The notes below the pieces were generated by a model that saw nothing but the letters and a program-made list of their open reading frames with translations, was not told the DNA's origin and ran no database searches. The translations under genes and the position numbers were made by a program. From NCBI GenBank assembly GCA_026119855.1, contig JAOWBW010000439.1, positions 682,001 to 746,000 on the forward strand: DNA of 64,000 bases, in the 5' to 3' direction. Origin of the DNA: Campanula takesimana. Lineage: Eukaryota; Streptophyta; Magnoliopsida; Asterales; Campanulaceae. Below are positions 10,901-22,613 of this stretch, piece by piece; within the stretch, counting starts at the first letter, position 1, and the number at the start of each line of letters is the position of its first letter.

Positions 10901-11342
10901 GAAAGAAGATATGTTTAGCCCTAGCGCGTTATGGTGATCGGCCTTCATCTCGAACTTGTCAAGACATCTTTGTACGATTCATTTGCCAATGAATTAAACA
11001 CCAAAAAGATTGAACAACTTTCTTAGATTTGGAATCATTCCGCGTTCCTTGTCGAGTCTAAGGACTTCTATTCTTTCTGCATACTCCCAATTTATTGCAA
11101 TCAAATTGGGGCTTTCCTTCTCTTCTCTCTTAATGACTTACTTGCCTTCGCGAGTCATTCAATTCAATAAAAAATACATGTCAATACTAGGGACACTTCC
11201 CTAGTTAAGTCAATGTCACTCATCATTAGTGACAAAAGGTCTCCACCGCAAAAATCACATGTCTTATCTCCTCAGCTAGAGTCAATGCACACTTCCTCAT
11301 CAATTGAGTCAAAAAAAAAATGATGAAGACGCAAAAGAGATG

Positions 11343-11395
11343 CCCGCTAGATTGAAAACCCGAAAGGGCGGTCCAGGCAAAAAACAGGGTGCGTC
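11343..11395 (+). other. Type 2 hairpin motif, element B copy
   Basis: Stem CTAGATTG (11347-11354) pairs with CGGTCCAG (11369-11376) with one A-C mismatch and two G-T pairs. Inside it AAAA precedes a CCC-GAAA-GGG hairpin with a GNRA loop. A conserved tail AAAAACAGGGTGCGTCA follows. Confidence 0.7.
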
Positions 11396-13449
11396 ATAAA
11401 AAAAAAATGAGAGAGTGAGAGAGAGAAGGGAAAGAGAAATGGAGATCCCCGGCCTATAAAGAAGACAACTGCACGAGCTCTACATTGGATCTCCTCAGCA
11501 AGTCAATTCCCCACCGAGTCAACTTTGGGATTGCAAAAGGCTCGACAAGATATAGCACCATCAAAGGTTGTCTTGGGTTATCGGCATCATTCTCCAGCAG
11601 TGTGCATTTTTGGGTTCATGAAAAGAAGGCCCGTGGTAACCAAGATCCATCCGAGAACAAGCCCATCATAAAAGGGCACGAGGTTGCAAAAATAATCCCT
11701 AGCTAGTCAATTGGCTTGGGCAGCAAATAGCAACAACACGTGTCTCAGTTTTCAAGGCTTCTTCAAGTATGTGCTTCTAAAGTACGCCGAAAGGCTCCCG
11801 AGAAATGGAGTAGCTCTTGCCATATCCTCTCATGTTTATTCCCTCACACAAGGACGAGTCACTCTTGCTTTGCTCAACAAATGGTGACGCCCTAGGGGCT
11901 ACGTGACTCAAGAACAAGGGATTCTTTTGCTTCATTTGGAAATCAATACGCTCTAGGGGCTATGCTCAAGAAAGATGTGTGAGACTATCCTCAAAGTCTC
12001 TCAAAAGGGATGTCAAAAATCCCTCTTGTCACGTGTGCCCGTGCTCGTTCCCCCAATCAAGGATGGACCTTTCTCGCAATCAATGATGGCACTCTAGGGG
12101 CTACAGTCAAGTCTTAAAGGCTCCCTCGGCAAAGAGCAATTAACTCCCCAGCAGTATCCCCAGCCATGTCATGTGCAACATTGAAAGCTTCCTCAATTCG
12201 GCACCGAAGGTCTCAACGGGCTTCGCAATCTACAATCTTTTGGGCTACGGCATTACAGTAATTCAAGCAAAGGGCAGTATTAGGGCTTCGCAACCGACAG
12301 TCTTTTGGGCAACAATACTCGAGCAAGTGCAATGTGGAGTAGTCTTATGGCTCCATGAGAACAATCAAGATTCAAGGGTCTCTCAACACTTCAAGTCAAA
12401 GGCCTCTTGGTTTTAAATGAAGACTCCGATGTTATGAATGAAGTTGATGATTTTTGTTAGAACTCACAGTGAGATTTTGAAGGAAGTCTTAGAGAAAAGG
12501 AAAAAGATTCAATATGCTAAACTCTAATCAAAACAGGGTTATAGCGGGAAATGCCACGGCCAATCCCAATGTTTCTGCAATTCAGCACCCCCTTCTCCAA
12601 GATCAAAAGCACAAGGTGCAGCTCAGATAAAGTTGGGCCACAGCACTAGTTGCATCCGAAGATCCGTCATTAGTTCAACTCAAGAAGAGTCAAGCAAGCA
12701 TACTCATTTGAGGCTTTATCACGCCAAGACCTTATCCTCCGCAACCTCGACGACACCGCAAGACATTACTGCATCCTTTGACATAAGCCCTCGGCTATTT
12801 GGGTATCGACCACAATGAGGCCATTCATCTCCCCAGTAAGAGCAAGAAGGAGATCTCTATCAAGAATTCTACCAAACGGTACATCCGCTCTCAATGCTGA
12901 GCCAATCACGATATAATTTGGGGCTTTACAATGAAAGGTCTTCACATCCCGCCATCTACAAGCCCACGACACTTGGGGCTTTGCAATCTCTCGAAGCTTG
13001 GCATCAACAATCTCCTCTTGGGGCTTGCTCACTACAACAACAAAGGGCGATTTACTCGAATGGTCCAAGAGCTGATTTATCTTGGAGCTATGCAAGTCCC
13101 TCAAAATTTGGCATCAAAGGCATTCTAGGGGCTTTACAATCAGCAACCCCTCATCTCGGCATCAAAAGCCTTTTTGAAGCCCCATAACCGACAAATCTCT
13201 TAGGGCTAGACATCAATCTTCGTTGGGCACACCAGCGACAACAGAATTCAAGCGAGGCAATCCAGACTTCGACTGAGCATGACTTGATCTTGGGTTGGCT
13301 TTACAAACACACAATGGCTAAAATGGTTCACCCACCAAAAAAAAAAAAAAAAAAAGATTTTTTCTTTCTTTTTCTCCTTCTATGTGCAAAATTATGTGCT
13401 TTACTTTGCTTTGCTCCTAGCTTCTCCTCCAGAGTTCTCCATCATCCTT

Positions 13450-13492
13450 GAACTACGCTGGTCTGATTCTCTTAAAGGGATACGTAGGCAGC
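13450..13492 (+). other. Type 1 hairpin motif, element B copy 2
   Basis: It starts GAACTACG. Outer stem CTACG (13453-13457) pairs with CGTAG (13483-13487). Inner stem TCTC (13468-13471) pairs with GGGA (13477-13480), including one G-T pair. GGCAGCC follows. Confidence 0.65.
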
Positions 13493-13833
13493 CTTTGGCA
13501 CGACCAACCCATCATTCAGAGTACCATCTCGCCAACCCAACATCAAGGGCATTCTCTCATCAACATCTAAAGAATGGACATTCTCCATCAAAGCATCCTC
13601 CGCGGACATCAAGAATCCATCTCCACTCAAGCGGCAATGGTAAGTGAAGGTATGAATACATCCAATGCTTTCCTCAAAATCACACCGTACACAAGATCAC
13701 TTTCTACATTCTTACTTCTCTCTCATTACAAAGGTGCTTTCAAATCACATATCACACCACAATCACAATTTTCTCTCGCAATTCCTATTTCACATCTCAC
13801 ACAAGCACATATATCTGCAAAGCATACACATAA

Positions 13834-13991
13834 CAGGTGCCGCACAGAGACCAGGTGCCGCACAGAGCACCAGAGACCAGGTGCCGCACAGAGCACCAGA
13901 ATCAACAGGTGCCGCACAGAGCACCAGGTGCCGCACAGAGCACCAGAATCAGCAGGTGCCGCACAGAGCACCAGGTGCCGCACAGAGCACC
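13834..13991 (+). repeat. Seven-copy minisatellite in element B
   Basis: The core AGGTGCCGCACAGAG occurs seven times. Spacers of two lengths alternate: a short form (CACC) and a longer form containing AGAATCARC. It creates open frames on both strands that should not be read as genes. Confidence 0.92.
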
Positions 13992-14192
13992 AATTTTGGT
14001 CCATGGTGAACCACTAAAATCACCATACCTCTTCCATCAGCAAAAGTCGCTCACACAGGGAGCACATTTCTATCCCTTGCAATTTCAAATTCCTGCTTTA
14101 TCGAGTCTTTGTTTTCTCTTGTCGATGTCCTCGGCGGTTGTCTTTCTTTCGTCGACGCGTTTTGCCTCGCAATCCACATCGCCGAGGGGCTC

Positions 14193-15450
14193 TGTAGACA
14201 CCCCGCCTTGGACCTCTCACCCCGATTGCATACAAAGTATTTTTATTTAACTTATTTTTGTTGATTTCTGTTACTTCGGTTAAATTCCTAACTGATTCCG
14301 TTAGTTTTGGACTAAACTGCATAACAGAATTAACTTTTAGGGTCATTCTGTCATTCTCTGCCGCGGGCGCTTCCGGAACTGTTAACGGGCTGCGCGCACG
14401 TCCCGCCCCAAAAGCCGGACCCGCGCGCCTCCCATTATGGCAGTAACGGATTGCACCTTATTTCTCTCCCTTTTCTTATTTACAAACATCTTTTCTTGAT
14501 CACAAAAACCATCTTTTTACATCCACATTCATCCCCCCTTTTCTCATTAACTCCCAATCCCAAATTCTAAGCCTTTTCCCAAAAACTAATATTTCTTTCA
14601 TTTATTATTTGATTTCTTTTATTTCTTTTATTTTTCTTTTATTCATTTATCTTATTTGTGATTGGCCCATTCCATTTCACATGGATGACCAATTTCCCTC
14701 CATCATTTCCCTCTCTTTTTTACCTATAAAAACCACCATCTTCTACCTTAGAAAGGGACTCCAACCTTGATTCACCAACTACATTATACACAAATTCTCC
14801 CAACAAGAGTTCTTAGTAACAAGACTCTACACAAATTGTTCTACAACAATTTCATTACAACAACAACACTTTCAAGTCAAGGTTCCAAGTCCTCTTTCTC
14901 AAGGTACAACTCCATTTTTTTCCTTTGTTTTCTTCTTCTTGATGTATGCAATCCCCATTAATGGGACATGACCAACATGACTACTTCACATATTGAAGTT
15001 AGTTAAGGTTATCTCCCTACATTTTAATCTTAACTTTAATTCACCATGTTAATTTCTCTTCATCTCTTAATGTAATTCTTTAACATTACTTGTTACATGT
15101 AATCTTTATCATTAAATAAATAAATTTATTTCCCTTTTTCTTCTCATCACAATTGTTAGCACATTTCTATTTAATTAATTGAAGGACATGTAAATATTAG
15201 AACACCAATAGTAGCAAGACCCGCGTAAGCGGGGCGGAGTGGGTGTTTAGGTACTTCCCACTCCGTCACCTAACCCCCGAACCCTTCTCTCCCGAATCTC
15301 TGGTTTTTGTACATAAATTAGGCTATTTCTAGGTTTTTCTTATGTTCCTTTAAAAACATAGGTGGCGACTCTAAACAATCTAAAAACAAGTTAGACATCC
15401 TAGGATAATTCACCGCTCTAGCCAAGCCGTGGTTCCCCGGGATATCTACA
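14193..15450 (+). repeat. Element B 3' LTR
   Basis: This is the second copy of the 7103-8359 repeat, ending GATATCTACA. It is preceded by GCCGAGGGGCTC (14181-14192), the likely polypurine tract, and followed by AGTAG, the target duplication. Confidence 0.95.
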
Positions 15451-15452
15451 AG

Positions 15453-17702
15453 TAGGGACAAGTTTTTACTTAGTGAAAGTAATTCTAAAGAAATTTCGAT
15501 TTAATCCATTGTGAAATCTGGGGTGATTATCGGAAACATGCTTTGTGTGGTGCTGTTTATTTTTTAACCATTGTGGATGATTGTTCCCGTGCGGTGTGGA
15601 TTTATTTGGTCAAGTCCAATGGTGATGTTTCCCAAATTTTGAAAAAAAATCTTGCCATGGTAGAGCGGCAATTTAATAAACGAGTTAAGAAAATTCGGAG
15701 TGATAATGGGACGGAATTTACTTGTTTGGAAAAATATTTTCTTGAACATGGAATTGAACATCACACTACTTGTGTTCGTACGTCCCAATAAAATGGAAGG
15801 GTGGAACGAAAACATAGACATATTTTAAATGTGTCTCGTGCTTTAATGTTTCAAGCAAAATTACTGGTCAAGTTTTGGGGGGAGTGTGTGTTGGTGGCTG
15901 GGCATTTGATTAATCGAACCCCCTCAAAATTGTTAAACGGGAAAACTCCTTATGAAATTATTTTTGGGAAGCCTCCTTCGTACTCACACATTCGGGTGTT
16001 TGGGTCTTTATGTTATGTACATTATTCTCGGCATGATAATGATAAATTTGCAAGTCGAAGTAGGCGATGTGTGTTCTTGGGGTATCCTCTTGGCAAGAAA
16101 TGATGGTATGTGTATGATGTTGATGAAAATAAATTGCTCGTTTCTCGGGATGTTATTTTTGTGGAAAAGGAGTTCCCTTTTGCTCACGGTCGGGCTGACC
16201 AAGATGGAACATACACGGATTCTGACATTTTTCTTTGTCCTTCCAATGATATGAAGGATTGTGAAGAAGATGTACATGTGACTGGGGAGTTGACTGCACA
16301 AGTGACCGAACAGGTGGCAGAACAGATACCAGCCGCTGATGTAGTTCCTGATACAATTTCCGACCAACTGACTGACCAGGTGACTGACCAGTTGACAGAA
16401 CAGGTTCCATCACAGTTGTCTGAACAGGTTGAACAGCCTGCCAAATTGATTGAGCCAGAAAATCTGGGACGTGGTCAGAGAGTTAAGGTTCCTTCTACTA
16501 GATATCCAGCTTCTGAATATGAGTTGGGACAATCACAGGCGCATACCACTCAAGCTACACCCCCGTCCCGTCCATCTCCTAAATCCAAATCTTCAGGTAC
16601 TCGTTATCCCTTATCACATTTTGTCAATTGTACTAAATTCACGTCTGCACATCGTTGTTTTTTGGCTGCTATTGACTCAGGTGTTGAGCCAAAACATTTT
16701 GGTGAAGCGGTTAAGCTTCCTCAATGGCGCGAGGCTATGTCTAAAGAGCTTACTGCTCTTGATCAGAATGGAACATGAGAATTGGTGGATGATCCTCTTG
16801 AAAAGAAGGTGATTGGTAACAAATGGGTATATAAAATAAAGTAAAATGCTGATGGGACAATTGAGCGTTGTAAAGCTCGGTTGGTGATTTTGGGCAATAG
16901 ACAAGTTGAAGGTGTTGATTTCAAGGAAATGTTTGCACCCACCATCAAAATGGTTACGGTGTGAGTTTTTCTTAGTATTGTGGCGATTAAAGGATGGGAA
17001 CTTCATCAAATGGATGTTCACAATGCCTTTCTACACGGTGATCTTAGTGAAGTTGTATATATGAAGGTGCCCTTGGGACATCCGGATTCGTCTTCTGGGA
17101 AGGTTTGTAAACTTAAAAAATCATTATATGGTCTTCGGCAAGCTCATCGCTGTTGGTTTGCAAAACTTTCTATGGCATTGAGGGGATATGGATTTGTTCA
17201 ATCATGCTCCGATTATTCTTTATTTTCTTTCAAAACTTCCGTTGCTGAGATACATGTTCTTGTCTATGTTGATGACTTGGTTATTGGTGGGAATGATTCA
17301 GTTCACTTCAAAGGCTATCTCAGTAGTTGTTTTCACATGAAAGACCTCGGGCGTCTTAAGTACTTTTTGGGTCTTGAAGTGGCGAAACATCCGGATGGTA
17401 TTTTTCTCTCTCAGCGCAAGTATGCGCTTGATATACTTTCTGAGACTGGTCTTCTTGGAGTACGTCCAGCCATTACTCCTGTTGAACAAAATCATCGTTT
17501 GGCCCTGACTAAGAGTGACGATTTACGTGATCCCGAGGCGTATAGGCGACTTGTTGGGCGTCTTATTTATCTCACTATTACTCGTCCGAAACTCTCTTAT
17601 AGTGTGCATACTCTTGCCCAATTCATGACCCCGCCGAAATTGGCTCATTGGACGACAGCTTTACGTGTTGTTCGGTATCTCAAATATCATCCAGGCAAAG
17701 GC
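15453..17702 (+). pseudogene. Copia A integrase and reverse transcriptase remnant
   Basis: After element B the coding sequence resumes in integrase. The core shows VDDCSRAVW, RSDNG and GRVERKHRH, supplying the D, D and E catalytic residues. A long acidic linker rich in T, D and Q repeats follows (about 16270-16440), then reverse transcriptase with HQMDVHNAFLHGD and YVDD (near 17266). All of it lies in one frame. Five nonsense codons interrupt it: TAA 15789, TGA 16101, TGA 16776, TAA 16842 and TGA 16962. No frameshift is needed. The sequence ends at about 17702, soon after VVRYLKYHPGKGQ, so RNase H is lost. Element E provides the matching minus-strand comparison. Confidence 0.9.
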
Positions 17703-17714
17703 CAAGAAAGTTTC

Positions 17715-18213
17715 TACATCTTTCTCTCTCTAGAATTTAGGAACCCACATAATTCCTACCTCCTACCCAAAATCAACCCAAGTAAAAAAACCTTAGAACC
17801 CGAGTTCTCTAAGTAAAGAAAAAAATAAGCAAACTTGGGTCAACCAATTAGTGATTTACTCCAAGCATGCTTAAATGTTGAATATTTATTTTATTGTCAT
17901 CTTTATATTGTTCTTGTTGGGACATTGGCTTTGTTTATTTTCATGCTAATAAAAATGTAATCTTTATATATATATATGATTGGACCCAAATACTCCCATG
18001 ACCCTAATGGTTTCACCTTACACTTTTATAGTGTATTAAAATGATGAGCTAAGTAGAGAGGAGTGTTTGTTATGATTAAAAGTTGTTACTTTTATGTCAT
18101 TTACATTTATGTCTTTACTTTCATGTCTTTATTTTTGGCTTGGTGATCCATTGCACATATGGAGAGAGCCTTGTACATTTATCTTGTATTTGTTTATTTA
18201 TTGTCATAATCTC

Positions 18214-18281
<68 letters not shown>

Positions 18282-18752
18282 TATTATTATTATTATATCT
18301 AAGTAAAAGTATTATTGCTAGATTCTCCCTCTTGATTTTGCTAGCCTTTTCCATGGATAAGTGAAAGTCCGTCCCTAAGAATACCTTATTTTACTTGGAT
18401 AGTTTATCCCTTTTATTCAAAATATCAAAACAAAAATGACATTAACATGCCTACATTTTATTTCCAAAATCACCTTCTAAAAACAAGTTAGTTTCTCCCA
18501 TTTTAAAATACACACACACACTTGCACGTTTTGGTCAACAAACTTAGGGAGACTCGGTTTTCTGAGGCGGATTGGGTGAACGATGAAAAGTTCTTCCCAA
18601 GACGTAACCTGACCTCCGAACTCATTTTCTCTAACCTTTTTCGTTGAATTGGGTTTAAAATTAATTTAACGTGGGGACTTCGTTTTCTTGAACATAAAGT
18701 GTCGTGTTTGACTCTCGAGAGAACTTTTCCATTTTCCCGCGGGTATCTTACA
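17715..18752 (+). repeat. Element F 5' LTR, second part
   Basis: The match to the 3' LTR resumes at TCTTTCTCTCTCTAG and continues to GGTATCTTACA. Relative to the 3' copy it has an ATT microsatellite (18217-18297) where the other has TA repeats, and it lacks about 100 bp that follow there. Confidence 0.92.
18217..18297. repeat. ATT microsatellite
   Basis: A near-perfect run of about 26 ATT units. It gives polyisoleucine or polytyrosine open frames with no biological meaning. Confidence 0.95.
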
Positions 18753-20408
18753 GTGGCGACTCTGCTGGGGAATAAGTTGTTTCCAACCTTCGTTTTAGAA
18801 ATTTTGGGGGCACCTTTGTGTGGGTCAAACTCCCATCCCCGTTTATTGACTTTGCGCATATTTTCTGTGTGTTTTATGTTTCTGTTTTGATTTCTAAAAA
18901 TGAAACGGTTCTGGAAACGCAATAAACTGGGGCTAGAAGGATCAGAAACAGGAAAATTGCAAAAAAAATAATGGATCTTCTTGAGAAGCCGTACATCTAG
19001 TTCTCTTGGGCCCACAGAATGTTTCAAATTCAACAACTTCTTTTAGGGCAGAAACATTCTGATGGTCCCCTTACTACTGCTTGTTCAGGTTCCAATTACA
19101 GCCTTTATTTGTGCACATATGCCTTTGTTTTCTTAACCAAAACTTGATTTTCAAAACCTTGGTTATGCACAAATTTTTGGACATAAAATTTTGGGTTTAC
19201 AAGGCCTCATTGTGCATAACCCTTTTCATAAAAGTTTGATTTTCAAAACCCCTTTGTTGGTGCACAATCCTTTTGTACAAATTGATTTTCAAAGAACTTT
19301 GTTCGTCTTGCAAAATTTTGGTTTCCAAAACCTTGGATTGTGCACGATCCCTTTGTACAAAATTTGGTTTTTAAGGTTTTTGTTTGTTCATATGCTTGTT
19401 TGTTACTTGTGCAAATTACTTGTTCAATTACTTCAATAACCCTCAAAACCCGGAATGGATGCCACGATGCAGCTTGATTGGTGCTCTTGTACCCTTCTCC
19501 CGCGCACGGGTCCATTCCACCTCCCCATCCGAGCCGAGTCAACCACACTTGTCCGTGACACACAAATACCGTGACTATGGTTGGTTTTTGGTCTAGCTCA
19601 CATCATTTTATCCTTAATATGCGCCCAAGGTTTATTATGGCCAAATTAATGCCCGAGTTCATGATTCCTTGCGAAAGCAAGTGTGACCAAGGTCATCGTT
19701 GACCCGGTCTTTGACTTATGCGTTAATGTTGACTATAATTAACCAAAGTCATGTATTAAAGATGGGATGACATCACGTCATTTAGCCCTAATGTTTGGCC
19801 CATCCTAATTATCCTTAAGCCCAAAGTTAAGGTCCAATATCCCTCATGCAAGTGAGGTCATGCCAAAATTCCGTTAAGGCACTATGTTGATCTTAACATC
19901 ATGATAAGAATGGTCCATACATTGGAAATTTACGACACACTAGACTTTAGAGATGGTTCTTTTGGTCAGTGGAAGCCGCGTGCCCTATAGGACTCTCGCC
20001 CGGGATAGTCCGTCCTTGGGAGTGTGCAATACATGTGAAAAACTAGGGGCTTATAGACGTAGTGATGGCCTCCACTGATCCAGGGTTTAGAGTAGTTGCG
20101 AAATAGAAGAGAAATATTTTCCAACCATTTAGGAATTAAAAAAATGTTTTAAGTAAACTTGAACGACTAATTAATTGCACATTGCATAAATTCGCTCTGT
20201 CATGTTTCTTGCCTCGCATGTTGTTTGTTATATGTTTCTTGACGATAATTAAGGTCATTCTTTTCCCATTTAGAAAATTAAAAGTGGCCAAACCAATAAT
20301 GAAAGATCTCAGATTAGTTTCTTAGATTCCCGTTAAAATCCCTAGGCATAGTCCCCTAGGTCCCCGTTAAGATTCCCGTCAAATCCCTAGGCATGGTCCC
20401 CTAGGTCC
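18753..20408 (+). other. Element F primer site and leader
   Basis: TGGCGACTCTGCTGGGGA (18754-18771) is the primer binding site. The rest is untranslated leader with repeated phrases such as TTGTGCA, CCTTTGTACAAA and TTTTCAAAACC (19130-19390). No gene is supported. The end is a short tandem array of CCCTAGGCATGGTCCCCTAG-like units into which the solo LTR inserted. Confidence 0.7.
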
Positions 20409-20776
20409 TGTAGACACCCCGATCTCGCACCCCCTAAACCTACCCTTAATCGGTCTAAACAGCGATAATTGACCTAAAACCCCAGATTTGGACGTACGGA
20501 CTACCGTACGCCTTATCGGTGCATCAAATGCAAAAACCGAGTCCAGATTCATGATCAGTGCTCAAAACCGAGTAGAAAGGTCTATCCTTAAAATTTCGCG
20601 TGCCGGGACCCCTCAACGGGTCCCGTACTGCTTAAAAAGCCTTTTACTCGTCATCTAATGAATTTAAAATATTATCTATATTTTTCCTTACTTTCTAACA
20701 TTTTGTAGGTACACTGGCATGACCAGAAAAATCAACCGAGCAACTTTCCTGTTGGGCCCGCGGGCAACCGGGACAC

Positions 20777-20933
20777 CGAAACGCGCACGACGGAGCAATT
20801 GCGGAGCGGAAAGGCTGGAGCAAATGTGCACCAAGACATGCCTGGACCAGCCCGAAACGCGCACGACGGAGCAATTGCGGAGCGGAAAGCCGGAGCTGGA
20901 GCAAATGTGCACCAAGACATGCCTGGACCAGCC
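20777..20933 (+). repeat. Tandem duplication in the solo LTR
   Basis: Two units start CGAAACGCGCACGACGG at 20777 and 20853. Unit one is 76 bp. Unit two is 81 bp because of a small internal insertion. Confidence 0.9.
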
Positions 20934-21012
20934 CCATCGTGCCACTTGTCATTGTGTGATTGGCCAAGAGGAAATATTTAAAAAATGAAAATTGGGCACC
21001 AAGTTTGGGGGA

Positions 21013-21047
21013 GCACGGTCGTGCCCTTTAAATGGCACGGCCGTGCC
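21013..21047. other. Two GC palindromes in the solo LTR
   Basis: GCACGGTCGTGC (21013-21024) and GGCACGGCCGTGCC (21034-21047) are separated by CCTTTAAAT. The same pair with nearly the same spacer occurs in the LTR of Copia G (33570-33605). Confidence 0.85.
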
Positions 21048-21800
21048 ACCCAAGTCGAACTCTCCAGCTTTTTCCCAGTTTTTTATTATTTTCTCCCCCA
21101 TTTTTGTTCCTCTTCTTCTTCACTCTTCCTCCCTCAACCACAACTTTACTACCCCTACAATCAGCCCCTACACCCTACAAATCTTTCTCCCCAATTCTTA
21201 CCTCCCTCCTCTCTCTAATGACTACCCAAATCCCCTAACACTCTCCTCATTCTCACAACAATTCTCACTCTCTCATACAACAACTCTTCTCTCCAACTCT
21301 CAATCTTTCTCAGCCTCTAAACTCTCTCCTTACCTCCTTCATAGCCCCACCAAACAACCATCACAACTCCACCACTAAACCACCATAACCCCACCATAGA
21401 ACCACCACTACACAACCACTAAATACAACTCAAACTCAAACATTCTCTAGCATTCCAACTCTCAAACAACTCAAACAACAAAAAAGTCTTCCCTTGGAGA
21501 CAAAGGCAGCACACCACTCTCCCCTAATCTAGGTAAGTTTCCCTCTTGTAAGTTATAAATTTGATACATGTAAAGTTTTGTATGTTCTGTTGGGAATCTA
21601 GTTAACTAGTGACTAGATCTCCCTTATTATCTATGTAACTTTGTTTTAGCTTTGTAAATAAACATGCTTAATGTATTTTAAATGTTCAAGCTTCTATCCT
21701 AGCATGTATATATATGTGTTAAGTTCATTTTGGTGTTGATCTCATGCTTTAAATCTCAAATCCCAGCAAGATATGGCATTTTCATTCAGCATGTATATAA

Positions 21801-22613
21801 TGTTGGGGAATTGGGGGGGATCTCCGCATCCACTAGCCCATACTAGCAGTCATCAACATGGAAAAAATAATTCAACACATGAATAATAATATGAAAGAAC
21901 AAGAACACCGATGTTTGATAACCCAGTTCATCAACACATGACTACATCTGGGGGCACTTAGCCAGGATATCATTATAATAATATATGTAAATATTATAAC
22001 TTTAGCACATGCGCTCACATAGATCTAGCATGGCTACTCTCCAATAATAATCTCTCACCTATACATTATTATCTCTCCTCCCTAAGAACATACAAACATA
22101 GTTATGACCGGGTTGTAGGATCGCCCCCCATGGCTCTCCTAGGCCCCCGGCCCCCTCCTATACACTATTTTGTATCTCTATCTTGATATCCTAACTTTCT
22201 CCTACACAAAGTAAAGTGCTAAATATTATGGTGGTAGTCACAATATATTTATAGGGATACAAAACATAATCCTGATCAAAACCACATACACATAGTACTA
22301 GAGACGGAGGGAGTAAAATGGGATTAGGAAAATAATTCCTAAAGCATCAAAAATTGTGTGATTGCTTTCCACGTGAACAAAGGAATCTAATTCCTTAGTG
22401 GACTTTTCCACGCCAAAGTACTCCACAAGGCCCACGGCTCCTCCCAGTTGATATTGCACGGCCGAGTTTATGGTCCGGTCGGGTCCTTATACAGGCCCGG
22501 TCGGGTCCTTATACAGGTCTGGCCGGATCTCAGCTTCTCCGCTCTGTCCCGGTTTGACTCCTTGCTCCTCCGCGGTTTTGACTTTCTCCTTGGTTTTGAC
22601 TCCAATCCCAACA
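21801..22613. mobile_element. Small solo LTR nested in the large solo LTR
   Basis: The element begins TGTTGGGGAATTG and ends CCAATCCCAACA, with inverted termini TGTTGGG and CCCAACA. The target duplication TATAA is exact (21796-21800 and 22614-22618). A MITE-like end (GACGGAGGGAGTA, near 22304) lies inside. There is no coding sequence. Confidence 0.82.

Larger units (their letters stand above)
10253..13833 (+). other. Element B long non-coding interior
   Basis: No protein homology was found over about 3.6 kb. The stretch holds A-rich runs (10322-10352, 10624-10650), two hairpin motifs of type 1 (10834 and 13450), one of type 2 (11347) and repeated CTAGGGGCTA-like words (near 10524, 11890, 11950, 12091 and 13125). 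Short ORFs here have no recognisable domains and look like chance. Confidence 0.75.
7103..15450 (+). mobile_element. Element B: young gag-only LTR retrotransposon
   Basis: LTRs at 7103-8359 and 14193-15450 differ at roughly ten positions by eye. The 5-bp target duplication AGTAG is exact (7098-7102 and 15451-15455). A primer binding site follows the 5' LTR and GCCGAGGGGCTC precedes the 3' LTR. The 5.8-kb interior has a broken gag-like ORF near its 5' side and then about 4 kb without protein homology. No protease, reverse transcriptase, RNase H or integrase is present. It must have been mobilised by a relative. It interrupts Copia A between two adjacent codons of the integrase zinc region. Confidence 0.95.
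5487..17704 (+). mobile_element. Copia element A, split by element B and missing its 3' end
   Basis: The element has a 5' LTR (5487-5743), primer binding site, gag (from 5772) and an integrase-reverse transcriptase region (15453-17702), interrupted at 7103-15450 by element B. It is the same family as minus-strand element E. It ends abruptly near 17704 inside the reverse transcriptase/RNase H region. RNase H and the 3' LTR are missing, and about 14 bp of unexplained sequence joins it to the rest of the F LTR. Protease is removed by an in-frame deletion. Confidence 0.9.

Noticed and set aside
13574..14250. Overlapping open frames over the GGTGCCGCACAGAG minisatellite on both strands
   Set aside because: The frames exist because of the tandem repeat, have no domain and extend into the LTR.
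18083..18364. Polyisoleucine and polytyrosine frames
   Set aside because: They are a translated ATT microsatellite within an LTR.
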